25,795 nucleotides of DNA from assembly GCA_021806865.1 (NCBI GenBank), contig JAKAPU010000021.1, positions 1 through 25,795 on the forward strand, read 5' to 3'. The stretch is from an archaeon. Lineage in GTDB: Archaea; Thermoproteota; Nitrososphaeria; Nitrososphaerales; CADDZS01. Numbering within the stretch: position 1 is the first letter of the stretch; every line of letters begins with the position of its first letter. Shown one piece after another: positions 7,069 through 14,862 of this stretch. The position numbers and the translations under genes were made by a program. The notes beneath the pieces are model-generated. The model saw only the letters and a list, made by a program, of their open reading frames with translations. It made no database searches and was not told where the DNA came from.

Positions 7069-7407
7069 ATGACATTCGAAGGGAGTTTGAAAAAAGAATT
7101 GTTCATGAAGGAAGCAAAACCGATGAAGCAATACACAAGAGCTTTCATCCTCATCCAGTGTGAGCCGATGAGAGAAAAAGACGTTATGGAAGAGCTTTTG
7201 AAAATGGACGAGGTGGTCGAGGCGCACATGATTACTGGACAGTATGACGTACTTGCTGTTGTCCAAGTGAAGAGGGTCTTTCTTGAAGCAGATTATGACA
7301 ATGTCTTCAACTCGGCTATAGCAAAGGTTGAAGGCGCTAAATACGTCGTGGACACGAATACAGTGATAGGAATCGCATCCAAGACGAAAATCTCGGAAAG
7401 CACCTAG
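7069..7407 (+). CDS. Stand-alone Lrp/AsnC ligand-binding (RAM) domain protein
   Basis: 112 residues from ATG 7069; the RAM domain itself begins at KQYTRAFILIQCEPM and covers almost all the protein, with the typical VVEAHMITGQYDVLAVVQV core and a VEGAKYVVDTNTVIGI C-terminal strand. There is no helix-turn-helix, so it cannot bind DNA by the usual Lrp route. Such short proteins form octamer-like rings that bind amino acids and may modulate full-length Lrp proteins. In-frame ATGs at 7105 and 7123 are alternatives; 7123 gives the cleanest domain boundary. The gene converges with an FMN-dependent oxidase gene and shares a CTAG stop overlap (7404-7407). Confidence 0.82.
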   Translation: MTFEGSLKKELFMKEAKPMKQYTRAFILIQCEPMREKDVMEELLKMDEVVEAHMITGQYDVLAVVQVKRVFLEADYDNVFNSAIAKVEGAKYVVDTNTVIGIASKTKISEST

Positions 7408-8444
7408 GCTGCACGTAGTATGTCGGAGCTCGTTCGACTCAGGTCGGACACTCCACACAATGCTGCTGCCCTAACCAGCTCGTCCCGCAAAATTCTCATA
7501 ACCTCGAAGACTCCGTCGCTTTTCTTGTATGCAAGTCCATAGAAGAGGGGTCTCCCAATCAAGCATCCTCGGGCACCGAGAGCCAGAGCCTTTAGGATGT
7601 CGGTGCCTCTTCTTATTCCACCGTCGATGAATATCTCGGCGGATCTCGTGCTCTTTTTGGATTTGAGGCTGGAAACTATTTCTGGCAATACTTCCAAAGT
7701 GGACTGGCCGTAGTCCAAGCTTCTTCCACCATGGTTTGAGATAACAACACCATCGGCTCCATTCTCTACTGCGACCCGTGCATCATCAGATGTCATGACA
7801 CCTTTGACAATGAGCGGCAAGTCGGAGCACTCGCGTAGTCTTCTCACATCTTTTGTCGTGACGTTCCAAAAGTCGTGCTTTGCAAGCTTAGTCGGGGTCG
7901 TTGTTCCCAATTTCACATTCGCTTCTGCATCAACCGTGATAGTCAGTCCGGCGTAACCCCACGACTTTGCCAACTTGGCTTGCTTGAAACAAAGCTCGTA
8001 GTTGTGTTTCTCCAAGTAAATCTGCCATATTAGTGGGGTTGTCTTTGGTACAAGATGGGGAAGCTTGCTTATTTCGAGTGGCTCAACGATAGAAAAGTGT
8101 GATATGAAAATAGCTGTATGGAATTCTGCTGAACCATTCAATATATCCAGAAGAGCATTTCGGTGCAACGGTCCAACATTAATGCATCCAGGAAAGTATG
8201 GCAGGTCGCTTCGAATTCGCCCATCAAAGTAGGTTGCATTGGTTCTCACCTCGTCTATGCCCTGCAAAACTCTTCTTCTCAACAGATATTTCGAAAATGC
8301 CTCGATGTTGCGATGCAGTGTGCTTTCCGTCTCGGCTCCCTTGAAGATGTAATTGACGTTCTCTTCGGAAAGTTTCCTTCTTGCGGCTTTTTCATATTCG
8401 TCCACAGAAAGTAGTTCTTCTGAATGAGGGTTGGCCTTCGGCAT
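7404..8444 (-). CDS. Divergent FMN-dependent alpha-hydroxy-acid oxidase/dehydrogenase family protein
   Basis: 346 residues on a TIM-barrel pattern. Conserved: the N-terminal tyrosine (VNYIFKGAETESTL), the WQIYLEKHN strand, the lysine in VKGVMTSDDAR, the catalytic SNHGGRSLDYG with His and Arg, and the FMN-phosphate loop DGGIRRGTDILKALALGARGCLIGRP. Family members oxidise L-lactate, glycolate or mandelate. Two regions are abnormal: the usual IAP...HPEGE stretch is replaced by NVGPLHRNALLDILNGSAEFH, and the VDTP..GRRE.D loop with its substrate-binding arginine is replaced by VDAEANVKLGTTTPTKL. Substrate or activity may therefore differ. The ATG at 8444 fits a TATA box at 8471-8477 as leaderless. 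Confidence 0.8.
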   Translation of the reverse strand: MPKANPHSEELLSVDEYEKAARRKLSEENVNYIFKGAETESTLHRNIEAFSKYLLRRRVLQGIDEVRTNATYFDGRIRSDLPYFPGCINVGPLHRNALLDILNGSAEFHTAIFISHFSIVEPLEISKLPHLVPKTTPLIWQIYLEKHNYELCFKQAKLAKSWGYAGLTITVDAEANVKLGTTTPTKLAKHDFWNVTTKDVRRLRECSDLPLIVKGVMTSDDARVAVENGADGVVISNHGGRSLDYGQSTLEVLPEIVSSLKSKKSTRSAEIFIDGGIRRGTDILKALALGARGCLIGRPLFYGLAYKKSDGVFEVMRILRDELVRAAALCGVSDLSRTSSDILRAA

Positions 8445-8456
8445 TGGAATAATTCA

Positions 8457-8477
8457 GTAAGTCGTCTTACTATAATT
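8457..8477 (-). promoter_or_regulatory. Promoter and operator-like inverted repeat for the FMN oxidase gene
   Basis: The minus-strand TATA box AATTATA (8471-8477) is 27-33 bases from the ATG at 8444. Directly between it and the start is GTAAG-TCGT-CTTAC (8457-8470), an inverted repeat with 5-bp arms. A repressor bound there would cover the initiation region; which protein binds is unknown. Confidence 0.4.
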
Positions 8478-8709
8478 GTTCTTCCCGGACTCTGTTTGCA
8501 AGAATCATGCCTTTCGAATAGAACAAAGCAAACTTATGAGAGCATTCGGCTTCCAGAAAGTTTGCTCGTGCCAAACGAAAACACTCATATCTACGACTTG
8601 ACTCCTAGTCCACGCCAATCTCTTGACCGAATCGTCACGGGGACGCTTGCACCCTCGCCCCAGGATAGCAACAAAGTTGCAGAAGGGCAGGCACACCCAG
8701 TATATTCCA

Positions 8710-9162
8710 ATGACGCCGAGCGAATCTTGGGCCTTTGTGAAGAGTCATTACAAGATGATCTTGTCCTCACTGGATTCTTTCGGGTTCCCGCACGCAGCGC
8801 CGATATGGTATGTCGTGATCGGAGATAGTATATACTTCAGGGCGCAGCCGTACAAGAAGAAAATCAAGAATTTACTAACAAAGCCCCAAGTTTGCGGTGT
8901 AATCGAAGACGGCAACAAATACACAGAGCTTCGCGGTGTCATGATCCAGGGACTTGCGAAAGTGGTAGACACGGATAAGAGTCTACGAAAACAAGTGTTC
9001 GACGCATTGGCTGAGAAATATCACGATCTGCGAGACACCTATCGTTTCCCCAAGTCATGGCAAGAAGTGTACGGTAAGGAGCACCGCGTGGTCGTCGAAC
9101 TCAAGCCGACCAACATCGTGTCGTGGGACAACAGAAAGTGGATTGTCAAGCAGAAGGAATGA
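8710..9162 (+). CDS. Pyridoxamine 5'-phosphate oxidase-like flavoprotein
   Basis: 150 residues from ATG 8710. The split-barrel PNPOx-like fold is visible as TPSESWAFVKSHYKMILSSLD, GFPHAAPIWYVVIGDSIYF, YKKKIKNLLTKPQVCGVIEDG, then ELRGVMIQGLAKVV and HRVVVELKPTNIVSWD. Proteins of this group bind FMN, F420 or haem and reduce or oxidise small molecules; the cofactor cannot be decided here. The frame stays open upstream to a TTG at 8623, adding 29 basic residues that lack family character, so I prefer the ATG. No clear TATA box lies at the right distance from 8710, which leaves the start uncertain. The region 8478-8709 shows no other gene. Confidence 0.75.
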   Translation: MTPSESWAFVKSHYKMILSSLDSFGFPHAAPIWYVVIGDSIYFRAQPYKKKIKNLLTKPQVCGVIEDGNKYTELRGVMIQGLAKVVDTDKSLRKQVFDALAEKYHDLRDTYRFPKSWQEVYGKEHRVVVELKPTNIVSWDNRKWIVKQKE

Positions 9163-9180
9163 TTTCTTCTCTCAGTAGGA

Positions 9181-10896
9181 TCATTTCTTTCTGCTGAGGG
9201 AATTGGCGTACTGTTTTAGGCGCTTTGTGTATATGCTCCTGGACGGATATCCCATGGATGTCCCGTACGCGTTGAAGGCGACCATCTTCTTTGGGTCATT
9301 TTTGATTTGTTTTTGAATTTCTCGTATGTCCTGTCCAACAATAGCGTAGCAAGTCGCGTAACCCGGGAATATTCCCTCGTGTGCTGGAAAGATCTGGTAA
9401 AATACAGTACGCTGGGAAAGTCCAGTGCGCTTTTCTGCCCATTCGAGGAATTTCACCAAATTTTGTTTCCCGCTGTTTATCCTTGCGTCGCCAACAACTC
9501 TGAGAAAGCGAATTATTCGCTGCTTGTAGGTCATGAACTCTAACTCGAGCAGTGTTTGCTGGAATCCGCCGTATTCCTCACAGAGCTTTACGTATTCACG
9601 CTCCTGTGGAGTGTATTCTTCCTTCTTCTTTGCCAACCTCTCCAATAGGTCGAGGAATTCAAGCTCTCTTTGAAATGCAAGGCCCTCCGAAGTCGAACCT
9701 GAGTGAAGCGAGGGTAAGAGTTCTCCGATGGTAGCTGTTGCGTAGTAATGTGCTGCAGTATTGCTGAAATGGACGCAGTGGCCATACTCCTCGTGGACAA
9801 GAGTGTTAACTAGGTCAGCAAAACCGCCCGGAGGTGCTCTCTTTGGGTCTGTGGTCAAGTAATACCTCTGACTAGGTTTGTCTGTCAATGCATTGAACCC
9901 CTGCGCGGCTGCGGTAGGGATTATGGCTGTCAGGTAGGATGGCGTCTCGATTACTTGCGTATCGTACTTTGGGTTTATCCCCACCACCGATTCCGCTACG
10001 AGAGCTTGCACTACTGGTCGAATCTTCAAAGTGACTGCGAGCGTCTGTCCTGCCCCAACACCTGGTTTGGACTTAAGCTTCTCACTTACGGACTCGGGAG
10101 TGCTTTCACAGCCTAGTATATCGGCAAGCTTTTTCGTTGCTCGGTTGAGCTTTGGCAGATCCTCTGAAATCCACTTCAATGCTTTTGATTCTAGCTCTGC
10201 GGGCGATTCCTTGTAGTCAAATCCCCGCTTGAGCGCCATGTGGTAGAACTTCTCTCTGCCAAGATCCGCGCCTTGTTCCTTCATTATTCGAATAACTTCC
10301 GAAAATTCTCCATCCGTAAACCCAGAGACAGCAAACTTTTCCCCAAATTCCTTGATCTTCGCTTTGAGATGCTCAGTCTTTTCTGTGAGCTCCGGATCTT
10401 TGGATTCTCTCAGGAGGAGGTCAACGATTTCATTTGCGGAGAAAACCATGTATTGACAAAGAATCTTCACGGGAACAGCGTATGTCTTGCCTTCCAGTCG
10501 CTCGAGCGATGCATCAAGCGACTGAGCCAAAAGTTCGACCAGCTTTTTCAGAATCTCTGGCCTGATGCCGTCCTTGATTATCTGAGTAGAAAGGACATCA
10601 ACAACCACTCCGACTGCAGGTACTGGTTCGTCCCATAGCAGGTTTGCTTCTGTTGACTCCAGTAGCTTTTTCAGAACGACATCCTTCGAAGTGCATTTCT
10701 TTTTCAGGACAGCTATTTTCTTGAGCTCTCGTTGGATGTTGGCTTCACTGTAGATGGTGAATTTGTCGGCGTATTCCTCAAGTCCAAGGACATAAAGCCC
10801 CTGGGGGCTGAACTCTGCAAATAATTCGAAAATCTGTTTCTCAAGGCGTGACATCTTCGGAAGGCTAACCTGCGATCGGGCTTTTTCGGGGCTCAT
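9181..10896 (-). CDS. DUF885-like zinc metallopeptidase (HEEYGH)
   Basis: 571 residues from ATG 10896. A gluzincin motif HEEYGH is at 368-373, with E404 (STSEGLAF) placed as a likely third zinc ligand, as in DUF885 proteins. The C-terminal stretch (RVVGDARINSGK, then FPAHEGIFPGYATCYAIVGQDIREIQ) parallels the DUF885 VDTGLH and PGQA.sY..G signature. The N-terminal 350 residues are helical. No signal peptide, so a cytosolic peptidase or carboxypeptidase is inferred. The frame extends 68 codons upstream, but that region overlaps the divergent promoter; a TATA box at 10931-10938 supports 10896, with ATG 10854 as an alternative. Specificity is unknown. Confidence 0.75.
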   Translation of the reverse strand: MSPEKARSQVSLPKMSRLEKQIFELFAEFSPQGLYVLGLEEYADKFTIYSEANIQRELKKIAVLKKKCTSKDVVLKKLLESTEANLLWDEPVPAVGVVVDVLSTQIIKDGIRPEILKKLVELLAQSLDASLERLEGKTYAVPVKILCQYMVFSANEIVDLLLRESKDPELTEKTEHLKAKIKEFGEKFAVSGFTDGEFSEVIRIMKEQGADLGREKFYHMALKRGFDYKESPAELESKALKWISEDLPKLNRATKKLADILGCESTPESVSEKLKSKPGVGAGQTLAVTLKIRPVVQALVAESVVGINPKYDTQVIETPSYLTAIIPTAAAQGFNALTDKPSQRYYLTTDPKRAPPGGFADLVNTLVHEEYGHCVHFSNTAAHYYATATIGELLPSLHSGSTSEGLAFQRELEFLDLLERLAKKKEEYTPQEREYVKLCEEYGGFQQTLLELEFMTYKQRIIRFLRVVGDARINSGKQNLVKFLEWAEKRTGLSQRTVFYQIFPAHEGIFPGYATCYAIVGQDIREIQKQIKNDPKKMVAFNAYGTSMGYPSRSIYTKRLKQYANSLSRKK

Positions 10897-10930
10897 AATT
10901 CGGTTCTGACTTGGTCTCGAACAGCCATGC

Positions 10931-10938
10931 GTTAAATC
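10931..10938 (-). promoter_or_regulatory. TATA box for the metallopeptidase gene
   Basis: Minus-strand GATTTAAC, 35-42 bases upstream of ATG 10896, predicting a leader of about 10 bases. It lies back to back with the promoter of the CBS-domain gene. Confidence 0.4.
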
Positions 10939-10997
10939 TTCCTGAAGTGAGACTTTAGAAATGATTTCACTTTCTTGTCCAGAGAATTTAGACACTA

Positions 10998-11006
10998 ACT
11001 TTATGG
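10998..11006 (+). promoter_or_regulatory. TATA box for the CBS-domain operon
   Basis: ACTTTATGG lies 26-34 bases upstream of ATG 11032, the distance expected for a leaderless transcript. It would drive 11032-14787, where the four genes are separated by 39 bases or less or overlap. Confidence 0.4.
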
Positions 11007-11031
11007 ACTTCCTAGATGTCAATCCGCGTGC

Positions 11032-12159
11032 ATGACGCCAAGCTCGCTGAAAGATATTCCGATAACTGAACTTGTCATTCCTGCTCAGACTCTTTCTCAA
11101 ACTGATTCGGTCTCAAAGGCGATTGGCATTTTGCGTGAATCGAACGCTTATGAGGCCTTCGTGGAAGAGCGGGAAAGGACTGCAATCGTATCAGTCAGGG
11201 ACATGCTAAACATCAGAGATATTGCAACTACCAAGGTGTCAAAAGTCATTCATTACGTTCCGAGACTCACAACAAAGAACACCGTTCGTGACGCTGCAAG
11301 CCTGATGTTTGAATACAAGATTAGGTCGTTGCCGGTGCATGAAGCCAACCTCCTCAAGGGCCAAATCACGGTGGACTCGATAGTCCAACGTATGATGGAT
11401 ACGCAGGTGAACTCGAAGGTGACCAGTCTGATGACCTCGTCTCCGCTTTGTCTTGACTGGCACGACAGTGTCTCGAAGGCGCGTCGCATCATGCTGAATA
11501 GAAAGATAGATCAGATTCCAGTTCTCAATGACGGTCAGTTAAGCGGGGTAATATCTTCGAATTCGATACTTTTCAATATCGTGCCTTCTTCTGACAGAAA
11601 CGTAAAGGGCGACTGGAGGGCCAAGAGACTCGACGGAGCTGTTGGCGATTTCTCAAACAAGGTTGTTTGCACTAACGGACCTCGAGACTCTCTCAACGAG
11701 GTCTACTCAAATATGGCTAAACTCGGGACTCAGTATTCCGTGATAACCAATTTCAACGAAGTTCAGGGAATCATCACATACCGCGATTTCTTGAAACTGC
11801 TGGTGGAGCCGAAGAATCCTAGCTCGATTCCGATGTACATCATTGGCCTCCCAGAAGATCCATTCGAAGCCGAAGCCTCAAGAGAAAAATTTGGTAAAAT
11901 AGTCAGAATACTTCAGAGGAGCCTGCCACACCTTACGGAGGCAAGGGCAATCATAAAGGTGAAGGACAAGCGGTTTGCTCGAACAAAATACGAGGTCCAG
12001 GTGTTCATAGGGACAGTTAGGGACCACTTCAGCTACAAGGGCGTGGGCTTCGATCTCCCAGACGTTTTCGACGAGATTACTAGTTGGGCAAAGAAGCTCG
12101 GATCAATTCCCGCCGAGAAAAGAAAAAGAACCAGGTTGGATCCAGGTATGGCTGAGTAA
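11032..12159 (+). CDS. Four-CBS-domain protein with HPF/RaiA-like C-terminal domain
   Basis: 375 residues. Four CBS-like repeats cover about 8-60, 62-118, 124-188 and 200-260, with repeat features such as VRDAASLMFEYKIRSLPV, VSKARRIMLNRKIDQIPVL and EVQGIITYRDFLKLL; paired CBS modules usually bind AMP, ATP or related ligands. The last 100 residues look like the ribosome hibernation factor fold (S30AE): IPMYIIGLPEDPF, a helix, ARAIIKVKDK, TKYEVQVFIGT, a short strand, then FDLPDVFDEITSWAKKLG and a basic tail (KRKRTR). I infer an energy-sensing ribosome-associated protein; the HPF resemblance is by eye and needs profile confirmation. First gene of a probable operon; the APH-like kinase follows after 39 bases. 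Confidence 0.78.
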   Translation: MTPSSLKDIPITELVIPAQTLSQTDSVSKAIGILRESNAYEAFVEERERTAIVSVRDMLNIRDIATTKVSKVIHYVPRLTTKNTVRDAASLMFEYKIRSLPVHEANLLKGQITVDSIVQRMMDTQVNSKVTSLMTSSPLCLDWHDSVSKARRIMLNRKIDQIPVLNDGQLSGVISSNSILFNIVPSSDRNVKGDWRAKRLDGAVGDFSNKVVCTNGPRDSLNEVYSNMAKLGTQYSVITNFNEVQGIITYRDFLKLLVEPKNPSSIPMYIIGLPEDPFEAEASREKFGKIVRILQRSLPHLTEARAIIKVKDKRFARTKYEVQVFIGTVRDHFSYKGVGFDLPDVFDEITSWAKKLGSIPAEKRKRTRLDPGMAE

Positions 12160-12198
12160 CTAAACCATGCCTTCTCTAACATCCTGGATCTGAATCAA

Positions 12199-13332
12199 AT
12201 GAGAATGCCAACGAAGAGTCAAGTCGAGAAATATCTATCGAGTGTAACCTCATCCAAGATCAACGTGTCTTACTTTGGGCCTTTGAGCGACTATGAGAAG
12301 GAGCCCGAGCGAGGAGGCGATATCAAGACTCTAGGTTACGGAGTTCCTTACCTTGTCGTCTACAAGCAAGGCGGGCAAACCAGACGCTCAATTGTTTCAA
12401 CAATGAGAATTTCGCGTGGCTTTGGACATGACTACAGATCCGACAGGATCGATAATCTTGTCCTTTCTTATGATACATGGAATAGACTCCCCAAGCACTC
12501 CAAAATCCAGGATATAGGAGCGTTCAAGAAAAAAGACTCTTCGATGCTGTCTCTGGGTGATGCTGACGAATTCTTCCTCTTGCGCCCAATGATCGACGGA
12601 GTCGAATACTACAAGGATCTGGACAGGATATTTTCAACCGGAAATCTACAAACCAACGATGTTCCGCGCGCCCACGCTCTCGCAGATTACCTGGCGGTCA
12701 TCCATTCTAAGAAAAATGAAAAGAAGGAAGACAAGGAGCTCTACCTGAGAAAAATCAGAGATACTTTAGGGCATGGGGAGTGCATTTTTGGACTCGCGGA
12801 CAGCTATCCAGAAAGTACAGATTTTCTCACTGAAGGGGAGCTCGCAGAACTGGAAAAGAAATGCGTTGAACATAGATGGTCATTGAGGAAGAATACTTCG
12901 AGATTGTCCCAGGTACACGGTGATTTTCATCCTTGGAATGTGCTTTTCTCGAAGGATAAGAAGAGGCCATTGGAATTCCGACTCTTGGATCGGAGTCGGG
13001 GCGAGTGGGGGGAGCCTGCCGACGACTTGTGCGCAATGTCGATTAATTACATATTCTATTCGCTGAGAAAGTATGGAGAATTCAAGGGAGAGTACGCCGA
13101 ACTGTTTAACGAATTCCTGAACACCTACATGAAGAAGACTGGAGACACTCAAATCTTTGATGCGATGCCACTTTTCTACACCTTCCGAGCACTCGTGATA
13201 GCTTCGCCCCTTTGGTATCCGACACTCTCGCGCGATACCCGACGCAAGATATTCAATTTCGCTCATAACATTCTGGAAGAACGCAGATTTGACCCAGCTC
13301 GGGTAAACGATTACTTGATGTGGAAGAATTGA
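12199..13332 (+). CDS. APH/choline kinase-fold phosphotransferase
   Basis: 377 residues. The catalytic loop QVHGDFHPWNVLF carries D242 and N247, and LLDRSRGEWGEPADDL supplies the metal-binding D264; both are standard for aminoglycoside phosphotransferase-fold small-molecule kinases. The N-terminal lobe (about 1-120) is diverged, without an obvious glycine loop. The substrate is unknown: the family covers antibiotics, choline, homoserine, sugars and others, and a resistance role is not supported by the housekeeping-type context. The 3' end overlaps the next gene (IMPase type) by 13 bases, so the two are probably translated together. The start is the ATG 39 bases after the CBS gene. Confidence 0.8.
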   Translation: MRMPTKSQVEKYLSSVTSSKINVSYFGPLSDYEKEPERGGDIKTLGYGVPYLVVYKQGGQTRRSIVSTMRISRGFGHDYRSDRIDNLVLSYDTWNRLPKHSKIQDIGAFKKKDSSMLSLGDADEFFLLRPMIDGVEYYKDLDRIFSTGNLQTNDVPRAHALADYLAVIHSKKNEKKEDKELYLRKIRDTLGHGECIFGLADSYPESTDFLTEGELAELEKKCVEHRWSLRKNTSRLSQVHGDFHPWNVLFSKDKKRPLEFRLLDRSRGEWGEPADDLCAMSINYIFYSLRKYGEFKGEYAELFNEFLNTYMKKTGDTQIFDAMPLFYTFRALVIASPLWYPTLSRDTRRKIFNFAHNILEERRFDPARVNDYLMWKN

Positions 13333-14204
13333 TCAGATCAAAGACCGACTGGCTGGATGTCCTGCACAAAGCAGCCCAGGCAGGAAAACGAGCCATACTT
13401 CAAAATTACAACGTGGATTCGCGCAACACTGTTGTTAGGAGAGGCGTGGGCGGGGACCTGACTCTCAAAATAGACGAAGCATCAGAAAGAGCGGTGCTCG
13501 ATTCACTGAACAGAAGTGTTGGCAAGGACGAGTTCATCTTTGTCTCCGAGGAACTTGGAGAGGTTGGACCAACGAGCGGGAAACAGAGACCGGTCGTGAT
13601 TTGTGATCCTTTGGACGGCTCGCACAATGCCCAAATAGGAATCCCATTGTTTGCTGTGTCTCTCTGCGTACTTGGTGTGCCGAACGGACTCGAACAATCT
13701 GAGCCGCGAACCTTCGGTCGAGTCGATGCTGCAATGATTGCAAGCGTGAAGACTCAGGATGAGTACAGCGCAGCAAAGCAAAGCGGGGCATTTCTCAACG
13801 GGAAACAAATTTCGGCTAGTTCCAGACCGCCTTCAAGGATCAACACACTGCTTGTAGAGACTGGCGACATCGACTACATGAAGAGATACCTGACATCGGA
13901 GCTCACAAAGAAGATCGTGTACAAGACTCGCATACTCGGCAGCGCCGCACTGAGCTTCTGCTTACTGGCTGATGGCACGGCTGACGCCCTAATTTTCGCT
14001 CAGCCTGGAGGTGCTAGGACGATAGACTCGCCGGCTGGTTACCTGATAGCGAAAGAAGCGGGATGCAGTTTCTTCGACCTGTCAAGAAAGCGAAAGAACA
14101 CGGACGATGTAGTCGTCGGTTTCGATTCGAAGTTGAACATTGCGGGCGCTTCGTCTCGACGCACACTTAACATCCTGAAGAGGCTGGTGCGTACACCTGA
14201 CTGA
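13320..14204 (+). CDS. Inositol monophosphatase-family phosphatase
   Basis: 294 residues. Metal-binding motifs are in order: EELGE (about 78-82), DPLDGSHN with D96 and D99, and IDSPAG with D236; GSAALSFCLLADGTADALI is the typical segment before the last motif. Relatives include inositol-1-phosphatase, archaeal fructose-1,6-bisphosphatase and CysQ-type 3'-phosphoadenosine phosphatase. Sequence alone does not choose between them; the neighbouring APS-kinase-like gene makes a CysQ-like role possible. GTG 13320 is used as the start because it lies inside the upstream gene (13-base overlap) and gives a full N-terminal helix (MEELIRSKTDWLDVLHKAAQ). The next gene follows after 13 bases. Confidence 0.87.
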   Translation: MEELIRSKTDWLDVLHKAAQAGKRAILQNYNVDSRNTVVRRGVGGDLTLKIDEASERAVLDSLNRSVGKDEFIFVSEELGEVGPTSGKQRPVVICDPLDGSHNAQIGIPLFAVSLCVLGVPNGLEQSEPRTFGRVDAAMIASVKTQDEYSAAKQSGAFLNGKQISASSRPPSRINTLLVETGDIDYMKRYLTSELTKKIVYKTRILGSAALSFCLLADGTADALIFAQPGGARTIDSPAGYLIAKEAGCSFFDLSRKRKNTDDVVVGFDSKLNIAGASSRRTLNILKRLVRTPD

Positions 14205-14217
14205 ACAACCTGGCCTC

Positions 14218-14787
14218 GTGATGTGGTTTTGTGGACTCCCGGGATCTGGCAAGAGCACTCTTGTAAGGAGTGTTTCTTCTAAACTGGGTCTGACTTCCGA
14301 GGACACGGTCGTCATTTCAATGGATTCGATCCGTAAGAAGCTGTTTCCAAACCCTCGCTACATCAAAGAAGAAAGGGACGCGGCATACCGTGCATTCGTA
14401 TTGCTCGGAAGTATGCTTTCAAAAGCTGGAAAGATAGTAATTCTTGACGGAACCGGACACAAAAAAGTCTGGCGCGATTTCGCTAGATCAGAATGTCCTC
14501 GATTTGTACAAATCTGTGTGAAGTGCCCTGTTGAGATATGCATAGAAAGGGAGACTTCGCGTGTTAACCATGATGGAATCCGCAAGAAATTGTACATTGA
14601 AGCATTGGACCGCCTCAAAACTGGTAAGAGTTTCGCAGGACTGGGCAATGTTCCAGGAGTGGACGAACCTTTCGAGGAAGACGATCGCTGCGATATCACA
14701 ATCAATTCCACCGAAGGAACAATTGATTCACAGACGAGTCAGATCGTAACTGAACTGCAAAGGCTCGGACACTTTCGAGAGAAGTGA
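14218..14787 (+). CDS. P-loop kinase resembling adenylylsulfate kinase (CysC-like / AAA_33)
   Basis: 189 residues. A Walker A GLPGSGKST is at 6-14, then SMDSIRKKLFPNPRYIKEERDAAYR, GKIVILDGTGHKKVWRDFAR, and FVQICVKCPVEICIERE. The tail GVDEPFEEDDRCDITINST matches the YE.P..pdl.ld. pattern of APS kinases. The usual APS-kinase DGDxxR is MDSIR here, and the region after CIERE differs, so the substrate may not be APS. In bacteria, related P-loop kinases (COG0645) are often fused to APH-like kinases (COG2187), and here an APH-like gene lies one gene away. Start is GTG 14218, with ATG 14221 next to it. Confidence 0.78.
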   Translation: MMWFCGLPGSGKSTLVRSVSSKLGLTSEDTVVISMDSIRKKLFPNPRYIKEERDAAYRAFVLLGSMLSKAGKIVILDGTGHKKVWRDFARSECPRFVQICVKCPVEICIERETSRVNHDGIRKKLYIEALDRLKTGKSFAGLGNVPGVDEPFEEDDRCDITINSTEGTIDSQTSQIVTELQRLGHFREK

Positions 14788-14828
14788 GTTAACACTCCAA
14801 TTCACAACCTGCTGAAACTTCGTGGATT

Positions 14829-14838
14829 ACTTATATCG
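14829..14838 (+). promoter_or_regulatory. TATA box for the metallophosphoesterase gene
   Basis: ACTTATATCG lies 25-34 bases upstream of TTG 14863. It separates this gene from the preceding kinase operon and supports a leaderless TTG start. Confidence 0.5.
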
Positions 14839-14862
14839 AACAGATGTCGTATTCATCTTGGT

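Noticed and set aside
8424..8828. 134-codon frame between the oxidase and PNPOx-like genes
   Set aside because: It overlaps the oxidase start, its promoter and the PNPOx-like coding region in another frame, and shows no domain or sensible composition.
10897..11100. 68-codon upstream extension of the metallopeptidase frame
   Set aside because: It overlaps the start of the CBS gene and the divergent promoter, is rich in Arg/Ser and lacks domain character.
12199..14787. Antibiotic-resistance cassette interpretation of the APH-like and P-loop kinase genes
   Set aside because: No mobile-element signs and the neighbours are archaeal housekeeping types; the APH fold alone does not indicate resistance.
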